From Lachnospiraceae bacterium (lineage in GTDB: Bacteria; Bacillota; Clostridia; Lachnospirales; Lachnospiraceae), in assembly GCA_004552595.1 (NCBI GenBank), contig SFNX01000032.1, positions 1 through 17,672 of the forward strand: DNA of 17,672 nt, in the 5' to 3' direction. The position numbers were made by a program, and so were the translations under genes. This document shows, in pieces, positions 1 through 7,353 of the stretch. The notes beneath the pieces are model-generated. The model was not told the origin of the DNA, ran no database searches, and was given only the letters and a program-made list of their open reading frames with translations. Within the stretch, counting starts at the first letter, position 1. Each line of letters opens with the position of its first letter.

Positions 1-193
1 TGATTTCTCCGTGTGCATTTTTAAGAAGCGTTCGGACTTCTTCGGTTGGTTCCGGAAGAAATTTTTTATAGGGGAGAGGTGCACTTAATTCTTCCGCGAA
101 GGCAGAGTTAGTGTAGTGAGTTGTCCCGGAATCCAAGATGTAAGAGTTGTCGCTTTCGGAGGGTGAGTTTGTAAAAATTTGCTTTTCTTTCAT
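1..193 (-). CDS. Unrecognised protein, N-terminal 64 residues only
   Basis: An ATG at 193-191 on the minus strand follows a good ribosome binding site (AGAAAGGA, about 7 nt upstream), and the frame stays open for 64 codons to the window edge, so the gene is truncated by the window. The visible N-terminus begins MKEKQIFTNSPSESDNSYIL and is polar, with no signal peptide or membrane segment. Two Pro-rich stretches (ELSAPLPY and FLPEPTEE) lie around residues 35-50. I do not recognise the family. It is divergent from the DUF234 ATPase gene, with a 266-bp spacer. The start and frame are fairly secure; the function is unknown. Confidence 0.6.
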   Translation of the reverse strand, partial: MKEKQIFTNSPSESDNSYILDSGTTHYTNSAFAEELSAPLPYKKFLPEPTEEVRTLLKNAHGEI

Positions 194-241
194 AGATAGA
201 TCCTTTCTGAAATGAATAAAAATATAAGAAAATTGAAAACC

Positions 242-305
242 GGCGATACGCCATGAAGAAGAAAATATTCTTCTTAATTTGATTTGTTGAAGCAGATTTG
301 CTTCA
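242..305. other. Cluster of three short inverted repeats in the divergent spacer
   Basis: Three perfect inverted repeats lie in a row: GGCG-ATA-CGCC (242-252), AAGAAGAA with its complement around a 4-nt loop (256-275), and TGAAGCA with its complement around a 4-nt loop (288-305). They sit upstream of the minus-strand gene starting at 193, so they may lie in its leader or act as protein-binding sites. None is followed by a convincing U-run, so I do not call them terminators. Apart from these and the promoter at 369-396, I see nothing in the spacer 194-459. Confidence 0.35.
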
Positions 306-368
306 GATAGACAAATGATAACATGGTTATAAGTGAGACGCAAGATGAATCCTACTCCAAAACCATGC

Positions 369-396
369 TTGACTATCCAAATTATTAAGATATAAT
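369..396 (+). promoter_or_regulatory. Sigma-A promoter of the ATPase-acetyltransferase pair
   Basis: TTGACT (369-374) and a perfect TATAAT (391-396) are separated by 16 nt. The expected transcription start is near 403, giving a leader of about 57 nt before the ATG at 460, which has AGGAGG at 449-454 with 5 nt spacing. Confidence 0.75.
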
Positions 397-459
397 TTAC
401 ATATAATAAAGTAGATTACGAGTTACTAACTTACGATTATAATAGAACAGGAGGCGTTC

Positions 460-1869
460 ATGGATTTTTATTGTAGAGAAAAGGAACTACGGAAGATGAA
501 TCACAGATATGAAGAAGGAAACTTTGAATGTATTGTGATCTACGGTCGTAGAAGAGTAGGTAAAACTGCACTTATAAATGAATTCTGCAAAGATAAAAAG
601 ACAATTTTTTTCTCTGCTCTTAAAACAACGGCATCCGAGAATCTAAGTGCGTTATCTAAAGCTGTATATCAGTATGAACATCCTAAAGCAGAAGACTATC
701 CTGAATTCGCGTCATTTGATGCTGTACTTAATGAGATTGGCTCACTTGGAAAAGCTGAGCGTTTAGTATTCGTTATAGATGAATATCCTTATCTTGCAGA
801 ATCTTATAGTGCTGTTTCGTCACGCCTTCAGCATTTGATAGACCACGAATGGCAGGAAGGAAAGCTTTATCTTATTCTCTGCGGTTCTTCCATGAGCTTT
901 ATGCAAAACCAGGTGCTTGGATACGAGAGCCCATTGTATGGTAGACGAACGGCTCAGTTCAAAATAGAACCTCTGACATATAAGGAGACGGCAGTCTTTA
1001 ATACCGGATTATCAGCAGTGGAAAATGCATATATTTATGGAATAACAGGTGGTATTCCGCATTATATTAATAAGCTGTCAGTAAAAAAAGATTTAGATAC
1101 TGCACTTATTAATAATCTGTTTGACAGATCATCGTATTTATTTGAGGAACCGGAGAATCTGCTTAAGCAGGAACTAAGGGAGCCGGCTGTATACAATGCC
1201 ATTATTAGAGTCATTGCGGAAGGAGCCTCTAAACTCAATGAAATTGCAACAAAAGTGGGATTAGAGAGTGGCCCCTGTTCTAAATATTTAAGTATACTTA
1301 TAGAGCTTGGAATTATAAAAAAGGAAAAGCCGGTTGCGGAAATCTCTACGAAAAAAACCATTTATATGATAGAGGATAACTTTTTTAGATTCTTTTACAG
1401 ATTCGTGCCGCAAAATATGTCTTTGATATCATCCGGGCGGTTTGAAAAGTCATATGAAAAGACAGTTAAGTCTAAACTCCATGATTATATGGGACTTGTA
1501 TTTGAAAAAATGTGCAAGGAATATCTTTTGAACTATGCAGATGACTTACCGTTTGAATTATCAGATATAGGTCAGTGGTGGGGTACAGATGCAAAAACCA
1601 AAAAAGAAGTTCAGATTGATATTGTGGCAGTACCAATACAAGAACCAAATAAACGTATTACAGATTATATTATTGGCTCCTGCAAGTTCAAGAATGAAAA
1701 GATTGGCATAAATGAGCTTAAGCTAATGAAAGAGTATGCGGAAGTTTTTGGCAAGGGCAGAAAATATTATTACATGATTTTCTCACTTGGCGGATTTACT
1801 GATGAATTAATCAATGCTTCAAATAATAATGAGGTTAAGCTTATTTCGCTTTCAGATATGTATAAGTGA
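460..1869 (+). CDS. DUF234-type ATPase (archaeal ATPase family, AAA/STAND-like)
   Basis: This 469-residue protein has the layout of the archaeal-ATPase/DUF234 family. The N-terminal P-loop domain has a Walker A motif GRRRVGKTA (29-37) and a Walker B motif LVFVIDEYPYL (102-112). GSSMSFMQNQVL (142-153) and SPLYGRRTAQF (157-167) are typical of the family. A winged-helix segment follows (about 244-300), then a C-terminal DUF234 domain (about 340-469) with a restriction-endonuclease-like core: VQIDIVAV (384-391) and SCKF (407-410). In the fuller nuclease motif an acidic residue precedes the CK; here it is Ser407, so cleavage activity is doubtful. Members are widespread in bacteria and archaea and their biological role is poorly defined. 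The start has AGGAGG 5 nt upstream. The acetyltransferase gene follows immediately, which suggests cotranscription. Confidence 0.88.
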   Translation: MDFYCREKELRKMNHRYEEGNFECIVIYGRRRVGKTALINEFCKDKKTIFFSALKTTASENLSALSKAVYQYEHPKAEDYPEFASFDAVLNEIGSLGKAERLVFVIDEYPYLAESYSAVSSRLQHLIDHEWQEGKLYLILCGSSMSFMQNQVLGYESPLYGRRTAQFKIEPLTYKETAVFNTGLSAVENAYIYGITGGIPHYINKLSVKKDLDTALINNLFDRSSYLFEEPENLLKQELREPAVYNAIIRVIAEGASKLNEIATKVGLESGPCSKYLSILIELGIIKKEKPVAEISTKKTIYMIEDNFFRFFYRFVPQNMSLISSGRFEKSYEKTVKSKLHDYMGLVFEKMCKEYLLNYADDLPFELSDIGQWWGTDAKTKKEVQIDIVAVPIQEPNKRITDYIIGSCKFKNEKIGINELKLMKEYAEVFGKGRKYYYMIFSLGGFTDELINASNNNEVKLISLSDMYK

Positions 1870-1871
1870 TT

Positions 1872-2708
1872 ATGAAAAAGCTATTCATAGATATTGAGAA
1901 ACTGAATACAGGTGACAGTATTGATGGGCTTAAAGAAAGGCTTCCGTTTGAGGTTGTTGATAATTTGCTTCTGATGGCTTCAATGCCTGAAGCAGTGCTT
2001 GAGGAGTCATTTCTTATTACCGATAATAAAAGGGCAGCTGATTATGCGGTTATGCATGGTGTAGGGATGGCCGTTTATTTGAATGGGGATAATAATGGGG
2101 ACGATTTCCCGAAGGCACTGTATTGTATTGAATCTTTTGCCGGGATGAGTGCTAAGACTATTGAGAGGATGTACCTTAGGGCGAAGAACCTTCCGTGGGA
2201 AATACTGCGCACTGAAAATGTGATTGTAAGAGAGATAGCGTTAGACGATATTGACAGGCTTTACGAGATTTATTCTAATGAGGATGTCGTTAAATACATT
2301 GAGAATCTGTATGAAAGCAAGGAAGAAGAGATTCGCTTTACCATGGACTATATTCTAAACCAGTATCGGTTCTATGAATACGGAATGTGGATAGTTGAGA
2401 GTGTTAAGACAGGTGAGATAATCGGAAGGGCCGGAATATTTGACAGGGTCGACCAGGAGTATAAAGAGATTGGATTTGTGTTCGCTAAGGAATATTGGGG
2501 CATGGGATATGCGAAGGAAACTCTTAAGGCGATCATAAATTATGCACATGAGGAATTTGAAATCGATACACTTATTGCACATGTTATGAGTGCAAATGTA
2601 AGGTCAAAGCGACTTCTTGAATCGCTTGGATTTGTGTATGAGAGTGATGCACTTGTTGATGGGAATAAGTTCGAGCGGTATGTTATGACGCATCCTTTAT
2701 GTAATTGA
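1872..2708 (+). CDS. GNAT N-acetyltransferase with an N-terminal HAD-like domain
   Basis: The C-terminal half (about 117-275 of 278) is a RimJ/RimL-like GNAT domain. It has IVREIALDDIDRLYEIY at its entry, the acetyl-CoA loop EYWGMGYAKE (207-216) and the typical ending SANVRSKRLLESLGF (240-254). The acyl-acceptor substrate cannot be told. The N-terminal ~110 residues are not GNAT: FLITDNKRAADYAVMHGVG (47-65) and ALYCIESF (82-89) look like the strand-helix pattern of a degenerate HAD-type Rossmann fold without the DxD nucleophile. This architecture recurs in Lachnospiraceae as far as I recall. I chose ATG 1872, two nt past the upstream stop; GTG 1866, overlapping that stop, is the alternative. 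Neither has a clear Shine-Dalgarno, so translational coupling is likely. The last 26 bp overlap the 3' end of the convergent EAL gene. Confidence 0.85.
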   Translation: MKKLFIDIEKLNTGDSIDGLKERLPFEVVDNLLLMASMPEAVLEESFLITDNKRAADYAVMHGVGMAVYLNGDNNGDDFPKALYCIESFAGMSAKTIERMYLRAKNLPWEILRTENVIVREIALDDIDRLYEIYSNEDVVKYIENLYESKEEEIRFTMDYILNQYRFYEYGMWIVESVKTGEIIGRAGIFDRVDQEYKEIGFVFAKEYWGMGYAKETLKAIINYAHEEFEIDTLIAHVMSANVRSKRLLESLGFVYESDALVDGNKFERYVMTHPLCN

Positions 2709-4608
2709 TGAAGTCGTATTCAGGGAGTGGCTTCGAGAAATAGTAGCCCTGGATGTATTCGCAGCCAAGATCCTTAAAGCGCTTAAGCATTTCTTCTGTC
2801 TCAACTCCTTCAACGACTATCTTCATGTTCATCTTCTTAATCATGTTGATTGTGTTTTCAAGGATGATCTTTAAGTCTTCGCTGTTTTCAGTCCATGTGA
2901 ATGACTTGTCAAGCTTGACGATATTAAGTGGAAGAGAGGCGATTCTTACGAGGTTTGAATAGCCGGTTCCAAAGTCATCAAGAGAGAATGAATAGCCTGT
3001 TTCGAACAGGCGGTTTATGTTCTTTATCATATTGCGCTGTGTGAAAATAGAGGCGGTTTCCGTGATTTCTAAGTTAAGCTGAGATGGATTGACGCCGTAC
3101 TTTTTACACACTGATAAAATCTTATCAGCGAGGTTTTTATCCATGCACTGGACAACTGATAAGTTCACTTCGATATAGTCAAGTCCGAGCTTCTTAAATT
3201 CATCTGATGATATGAAGCGGCATACCTTTTCGAGTACAATTAATCCGATTTTATGAATTGCGCCGGATTCTTCTGCCATTGGTATGAAAAGGTCAGGACG
3301 GATAAAGCCGTATTCAGGTGTTATGAGTCTTAAAAGTGCTTCTGCAGAATTGAAGCCATTCTTTTCATTTGAATAAATCGGCTGATAATACACTTCAAAT
3401 CTGTCATTCTCAATTGCATCTTTAAGAATTGTGTCCATATTGGCCATAATAGTATAATCCTTGTTCTTCATATATGTTGAAGCAAGGTTCACTCCGTTTG
3501 AATACTTATGGTTTCGTAAGTCTGACAGGAAAAGTCGAAGCTGCTCAACGCTTTTAGTATCTTCCGGGAATTTAAATACGCATACACTCGGAAGTACCGT
3601 AAGATTCAGACCGTTTACCATGCAGTCATGCTTAAGCGTTTCAAACGCATATGAGGCATATCTGTTAGCAAATTCAATATCATCGCCGTACAATACAACA
3701 GAGAAAAGTCCGTTTTCAAGGTCATAAATCTCAGCTGAAATCTTAAGCTGTGAGCCTATCGCTTCAAGTCGTCTTGCTACCGAAGAATAGAGTGCAACCA
3801 TTCCTGACAAAGGCAGATAATCTGACAGAAGCGAGTGGTTCGCAATATTTATAAATATTGCCGAGTATGGGCGTGAAACCGACTTTGCATTGTCAATCAT
3901 GTCATAGAAAATCTCTGACTTTAATAGTCCTGTAGACGGGTTGAATTTTTCCTCCTGCTTCTCAATTGTGATCATAATAAGCAGAAGGCTTATAGCAGTT
4001 GCTATCATTTCGCAAAGTATATGAGGAAACATAAGTTGGATTATGACTGTCGCAACCTGACTTGGAATAATCGAAAGCAGCGGTATGTATTTTTCCGGTT
4101 TAAGAAGCTCTGAATATCTGATGCAGAAGTAAAGACATAAAATAAAGTAAATTGCGGCATCAATATACAGAATGAAAATCGCGGGACCACGTTTGTATAA
4201 TCCCGAATCATCGATGTAGTATATAAGGTGTGTAAGCGGTGATGTAATTGTCATTATCGCTGAAATCACACAAGGGAGAGCGATAAGACATTTTATGTAT
4301 GAATTGTTAACGATTTTATGCCATGTCTCGGTTACTGAAATGATATATCCGACATACAAAAGCGGAATTAACGATCTTAATACAAGATAAAAGCCGTTAA
4401 GCAGATATTTAAGCACGAAAAAGTAAGAGCCCTCGACATTAAAAATAATCGTGAAAATATCGAAGACGCAGGTAAAGGTTGCCACCAAAAGTAACGGTAA
4501 ATAAAGCCCTTTGTAGCTCCTTCTCTTACGCAAGCGGAAGAACCATGCAACAAGCATAAAGTAATATATAATTAATGCAACATAGTCTAAATATAATAAT
4601 GAAGTCAT
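2683..4608 (-). CDS. Membrane protein with degenerate GGDEF and intact EAL domain (c-di-GMP phosphodiesterase)
   Basis: This 641-residue protein has about 215 N-terminal residues of hydrophobic segments (roughly 7-24, 35-57, 64-90, 106-124, 143-163, 174-194 and 199-214), a sensor-like membrane module carrying YIDDSGLY (131-138). A GGDEF-like domain (about 226-385) follows; YDLENGLFSVVL lies where GGDEF should be, so no cyclase activity is expected. The EAL domain (about 392-636) looks active: EALLR from E423, N482, E514 in EITE, DDFGTGYS with D544-D545, K566, EGVET with E600, and Q620. It should hydrolyse c-di-GMP to pGpG at the inner membrane face. The start aligns with that of its paralogue at 4721. 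No Shine-Dalgarno is seen and the predicted promoter lies so close that the mRNA may be leaderless. Confidence 0.9.
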   Translation of the reverse strand: MTSLLYLDYVALIIYYFMLVAWFFRLRKRRSYKGLYLPLLLVATFTCVFDIFTIIFNVEGSYFFVLKYLLNGFYLVLRSLIPLLYVGYIISVTETWHKIVNNSYIKCLIALPCVISAIMTITSPLTHLIYYIDDSGLYKRGPAIFILYIDAAIYFILCLYFCIRYSELLKPEKYIPLLSIIPSQVATVIIQLMFPHILCEMIATAISLLLIMITIEKQEEKFNPSTGLLKSEIFYDMIDNAKSVSRPYSAIFINIANHSLLSDYLPLSGMVALYSSVARRLEAIGSQLKISAEIYDLENGLFSVVLYGDDIEFANRYASYAFETLKHDCMVNGLNLTVLPSVCVFKFPEDTKSVEQLRLFLSDLRNHKYSNGVNLASTYMKNKDYTIMANMDTILKDAIENDRFEVYYQPIYSNEKNGFNSAEALLRLITPEYGFIRPDLFIPMAEESGAIHKIGLIVLEKVCRFISSDEFKKLGLDYIEVNLSVVQCMDKNLADKILSVCKKYGVNPSQLNLEITETASIFTQRNMIKNINRLFETGYSFSLDDFGTGYSNLVRIASLPLNIVKLDKSFTWTENSEDLKIILENTINMIKKMNMKIVVEGVETEEMLKRFKDLGCEYIQGYYFSKPLPEYDFINYIKDAS

Positions 4609-4616
4609 GATATAAC

Positions 4617-4645
4617 ATTATCACACGTTTACGCGTTTATTACAA
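4617..4645 (-). promoter_or_regulatory. Minus-strand promoter of the EAL phosphodiesterase
   Basis: Read on the minus strand: TTGTAA (4645-4640), a 17-nt spacer, and GATAAT (4622-4617) preceded by TGT, which resembles an extended -10. The predicted transcription start is about 4610-4609, directly at the ATG at 4608. Confidence 0.6.
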
Positions 4646-4651
4646 TTGTAA
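4640..4651. promoter_or_regulatory. 12-bp palindrome formed by abutting -35 boxes, possible operator
   Basis: TTACAATTGTAA is a perfect palindrome centred between 4645 and 4646, exactly midway between the two -10 boxes. Its core matches the TACAnnTGTA pattern bound by CopY/BlaI-type repressors, but two back-to-back TTGTAA boxes produce that pattern automatically. TTGTAAAT occurs again at 4657-4664, 11 bp from the copy at 4646-4653, so a repressor or activator could bind on one face of the helix. No regulator gene is adjacent. Confidence 0.4.
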
Positions 4652-4674
4652 ATTGGTTGTAAATATGTGATAAT
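4646..4674 (+). promoter_or_regulatory. Plus-strand promoter of the degenerate EAL protein
   Basis: TTGTAA (4646-4651), a 17-nt spacer, and GATAAT (4669-4674) preceded by TGT. The hexamers and spacer length are identical to those of the divergent promoter. Its -35 box abuts the opposing -35 box. The predicted start is near 4681, giving a leader of about 40 nt with AGAGG at 4709-4713, 7 nt before the ATG at 4721. Confidence 0.6.
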
Positions 4675-4720
4675 TGAATAGATTATTTATTTTTCTTGAT
4701 ACTTATTCAGAGGTATATAT

Positions 4721-6649
4721 ATGTTCGAGCTTTTGTGTTTTGAAATATGCGCACTGGCTATTCTGGTTATTCTGCTTTTTGCTCTTGAATTTAGGAACAA
4801 AATATCCGACAAGGCAGGGAAAAAGCTTGTTAAAATTATTATCGTATCAATTCTGGCTGTTTCATCTAACATAATATCCTATATTATAGATGGTAAGCAG
4901 GCATATATTGTTCCCGGCTATTTATTAACCGGGATTTACTGCATATTACGTCCGGTGGCATTTTATCTGTACGCAGATTATATCGTTGAAATCACGGGCT
5001 ACAGGCACGCTGTACAGTCGCTTGGCCGAAAGGCACTTCATCAGATTCCGATTGCACTATCAGTGTTAGCGGTCTTATTTGATCCTTTGACCAAGTGGTT
5101 TTACTATTACGATGAGACCGGATTATACTTTGAAGGCGACTATTATCTATGGCTCTTCTTAATGCCTGCAATATACGGCTTATATGCAATTAACTGCATT
5201 ATTAAATGTGTACCGTTAACAGGTACAGTTAAATCTCTGTCACTCTCATCAAGTGTCATATTTACCCTGCTTGCAATTCTTTACCAGTATTTCAATCCGA
5301 ATACGGTAATCGAAACGCTCGCTTTTTCCTTAAGTATTTTATTTATTATATTGTTCATCGACAACCCGAAGGACAAGGTCGAGAAGAATTCGGGTCTGCT
5401 TTCGATGGACGAATACACAAGAGAACTTCAATTGGCGTTTTTCACGAATAGGCCGATTGATATTATTCACGTTAACATCACGAATTTTAAGATGATTGAA
5501 GAGACGCTTAAGTACAATAACGTGAGCGTTTTTGAGAAGGAAGCCGGAGAGATTATCAGAAGTGTTGTTTCTAACGAAAAAGATGAAATATATGCTTTTA
5601 ACTTAAAATCCGGAAGATTTCGTCTGATTCTTGATAACAACAATAATGACAGAACGCTGAATGTTGCAAATAAGCTGATTGAAAAGTTTAACACGGAAGT
5701 TAACGTAAACGACACACTTGTTTTTGTTGAGACAAGTATAATCATCACACAGTGTCCGAAGCAGATTAACATTATGGAAGATTTTGTCGCATACGGCAAA
5801 ATCGAGCATTTCTTTGAAAAGCCGGGAACGGTCGTTTTTACTGAAGATGTCATTAATACAAAAGAATATAAAAAGCACATTAGCATCGGAAGACGTCTTG
5901 AACAAGGGATTATTAACAATAAATTCGAGGTAGCGTATGAGCCTATGTACAATGTGGCGACAGACTGCTATGACGAAGTAGATACGATTCTAAGACTTAG
6001 AGATGATGATTTTAACTACATAGAAAAAAATGAACTGTTAAGTGCCATGGAGCGTAACGGGCTTGCAAGCAGAATCGGAAGACAGTATATTTCCGATGTT
6101 TGCGAATTTATTGCAAGTGATGATTTCAAGGGCACGGGAATTAAAAAGGTTAATATAAGGCTTTCGACCGCGATGTGCCTTCAGAAGCAATTTGCACAAA
6201 GGCTCTATTCAACAATTTCTTCATATGACGTTGACCCTAAGCTTATCTGTTTTGAAATAGATGAATCAAGTGCTTCCGATGACCAGAAGACGTATGAGGA
6301 AAATGTCAATCTGCTTCATGACAAAGGATTTAGTTTTTCGCTTGATAATTACGGATCGGGCTATACAAATGTAATTACGCTTTCAACCGTTCCGCTTGAA
6401 ACAATCCGATTTGAGAAGTCATTTGCAAGCGACTGGAATAACGAGAAAATCCGCTCAATATTCGTGAATACGGTTGATATGGTAAAAGCTATCGGCAAGA
6501 AGGTAATCATTGAGGATGTTAACAGTAAGGAACATGCCGAAATACTTAAGAAAATGGGTTGTGATTACTTAAAAGGCACTATTTTTTCAAGGCCTATGTT
6601 AAAAGACAGGCTCCTGGCATTTTATAAAGAGCTTAACGAAGCGAAGTAA
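4721..6649 (+). CDS. Membrane protein with degenerate GGDEF and degenerate EAL domains (pseudo-phosphodiesterase)
   Basis: At 642 residues this matches the divergent neighbour in length and layout: a hydrophobic sensor module (about 8-213) with YYDETGLY (129-136), a GGDEF-like domain (about 223-380) with no GGDEF signature, and an EAL fold (about 388-635). Almost every catalytic position is changed when aligned by eye with the neighbour: EAL becomes DTI (421-423), the metal-binding Asn becomes R480, the DD pair becomes D542-N543, the conserved Lys becomes R563, and the Gln before GxxFSxP becomes K618. E512 and E598 remain. Hydrolysis of c-di-GMP is therefore unlikely. A role as a receptor or as a partner of the intact paralogue is an inference. 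The sce7726-like gene starts 5 nt downstream. Confidence 0.88.
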   Translation: MFELLCFEICALAILVILLFALEFRNKISDKAGKKLVKIIIVSILAVSSNIISYIIDGKQAYIVPGYLLTGIYCILRPVAFYLYADYIVEITGYRHAVQSLGRKALHQIPIALSVLAVLFDPLTKWFYYYDETGLYFEGDYYLWLFLMPAIYGLYAINCIIKCVPLTGTVKSLSLSSSVIFTLLAILYQYFNPNTVIETLAFSLSILFIILFIDNPKDKVEKNSGLLSMDEYTRELQLAFFTNRPIDIIHVNITNFKMIEETLKYNNVSVFEKEAGEIIRSVVSNEKDEIYAFNLKSGRFRLILDNNNNDRTLNVANKLIEKFNTEVNVNDTLVFVETSIIITQCPKQINIMEDFVAYGKIEHFFEKPGTVVFTEDVINTKEYKKHISIGRRLEQGIINNKFEVAYEPMYNVATDCYDEVDTILRLRDDDFNYIEKNELLSAMERNGLASRIGRQYISDVCEFIASDDFKGTGIKKVNIRLSTAMCLQKQFAQRLYSTISSYDVDPKLICFEIDESSASDDQKTYEENVNLLHDKGFSFSLDNYGSGYTNVITLSTVPLETIRFEKSFASDWNNEKIRSIFVNTVDMVKAIGKKVIIEDVNSKEHAEILKKMGCDYLKGTIFSRPMLKDRLLAFYKELNEAK

Positions 6650-6654
6650 TAAGC

Positions 6655-7308
6655 ATGCTGTACGATAAAGATATACGCGAACCACTTTTTGAATATTTTG
6701 ATGGAACACTTGGAAAAGTCAGAATTGTTGAGGAAAAGAAGATTGGAAGTGCAAGAGCAGATGTAATGCTTGTCACTGATTCATGCATTATCGGGGTTGA
6801 GATTAAATCTGACGCCGATACTTATGCAAGACTTGATAAGCAGGTTAAAGAGTATAACCGTTGTTTTGACAAAAACTATGTAGTAGTCGGCTCAAAGCAT
6901 GCTAATCATGTCGAAGAACATGTTCCTGAGTGGTGGGGAATCATCACGGTTGAAGAAAACAACGCAAAGCCGGACTTTTACTTATTAAGAGAGCCTAAGT
7001 TGAATCCGAGAAATCATTACGAATTCTTCAGGAAAAGGCAGCTGGCATTTTTGTGGAGACCGGAGCTTTTCCACATTTTGGTCAGATTCGGTTTTCCAAA
7101 ATATGCTTACAAAAGCAAAAAGTTCGTTCAGGATTACATATATGAACACATTGAAGAGGATGCTCTGAAGGCAGAAATTACGTATGAGCTTTTTGAAAGA
7201 GACTATAGTAAAACAATAGAAGAGATTGAAGAATATAAGAAGGCTAAGGCTGAGAAGGTGGCTGGCAAGGTGAAGAAAGCCCGTAAGAGCAGAAAGCCTC
7301 GAAAGTGA
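6655..7308 (+). CDS. sce7726-family protein, PD-(D/E)XK nuclease-like
   Basis: This 217-residue protein starts DKDIREPLFEYF (4-15) and carries the PD-(D/E)XK-like core: E26, ARADVMLV with D36, then GVEIKSDADTYARL (47-60) with E49 and K51. PEWWGI (91-96) follows. This order matches what I know as the sce7726 family, whose activity is not firmly established; some relatives are linked to DNA repair or to competence and mobile DNA. The last ~25 residues are a Lys/Arg/Ala-rich tail that could bind nucleic acid. The gene begins 5 nt after the degenerate EAL gene with no clear Shine-Dalgarno, so it is probably cotranscribed and translationally coupled. It is preceded by no mobile-element signature. 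Confidence 0.78.
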   Translation: MLYDKDIREPLFEYFDGTLGKVRIVEEKKIGSARADVMLVTDSCIIGVEIKSDADTYARLDKQVKEYNRCFDKNYVVVGSKHANHVEEHVPEWWGIITVEENNAKPDFYLLREPKLNPRNHYEFFRKRQLAFLWRPELFHILVRFGFPKYAYKSKKFVQDYIYEHIEEDALKAEITYELFERDYSKTIEEIEEYKKAKAEKVAGKVKKARKSRKPRK

Positions 7309-7353
7309 GAAGCAGAGAAGACTTTAAAGCCTTAGAAGGTTAATTGAATTAGG

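Noticed and set aside
4640..4651. CopY/BlaI-type operator as a firm call
   Set aside because: TACAnnTGTA is generated by two back-to-back TTGTAA boxes, and no such regulator or copper/beta-lactam gene is nearby.
4674..4874. Short open frames overlapping the start of the plus-strand EAL gene on both strands
   Set aside because: They lie inside the well-supported membrane segment of the EAL-type gene, lack ribosome binding sites and encode no recognisable protein.
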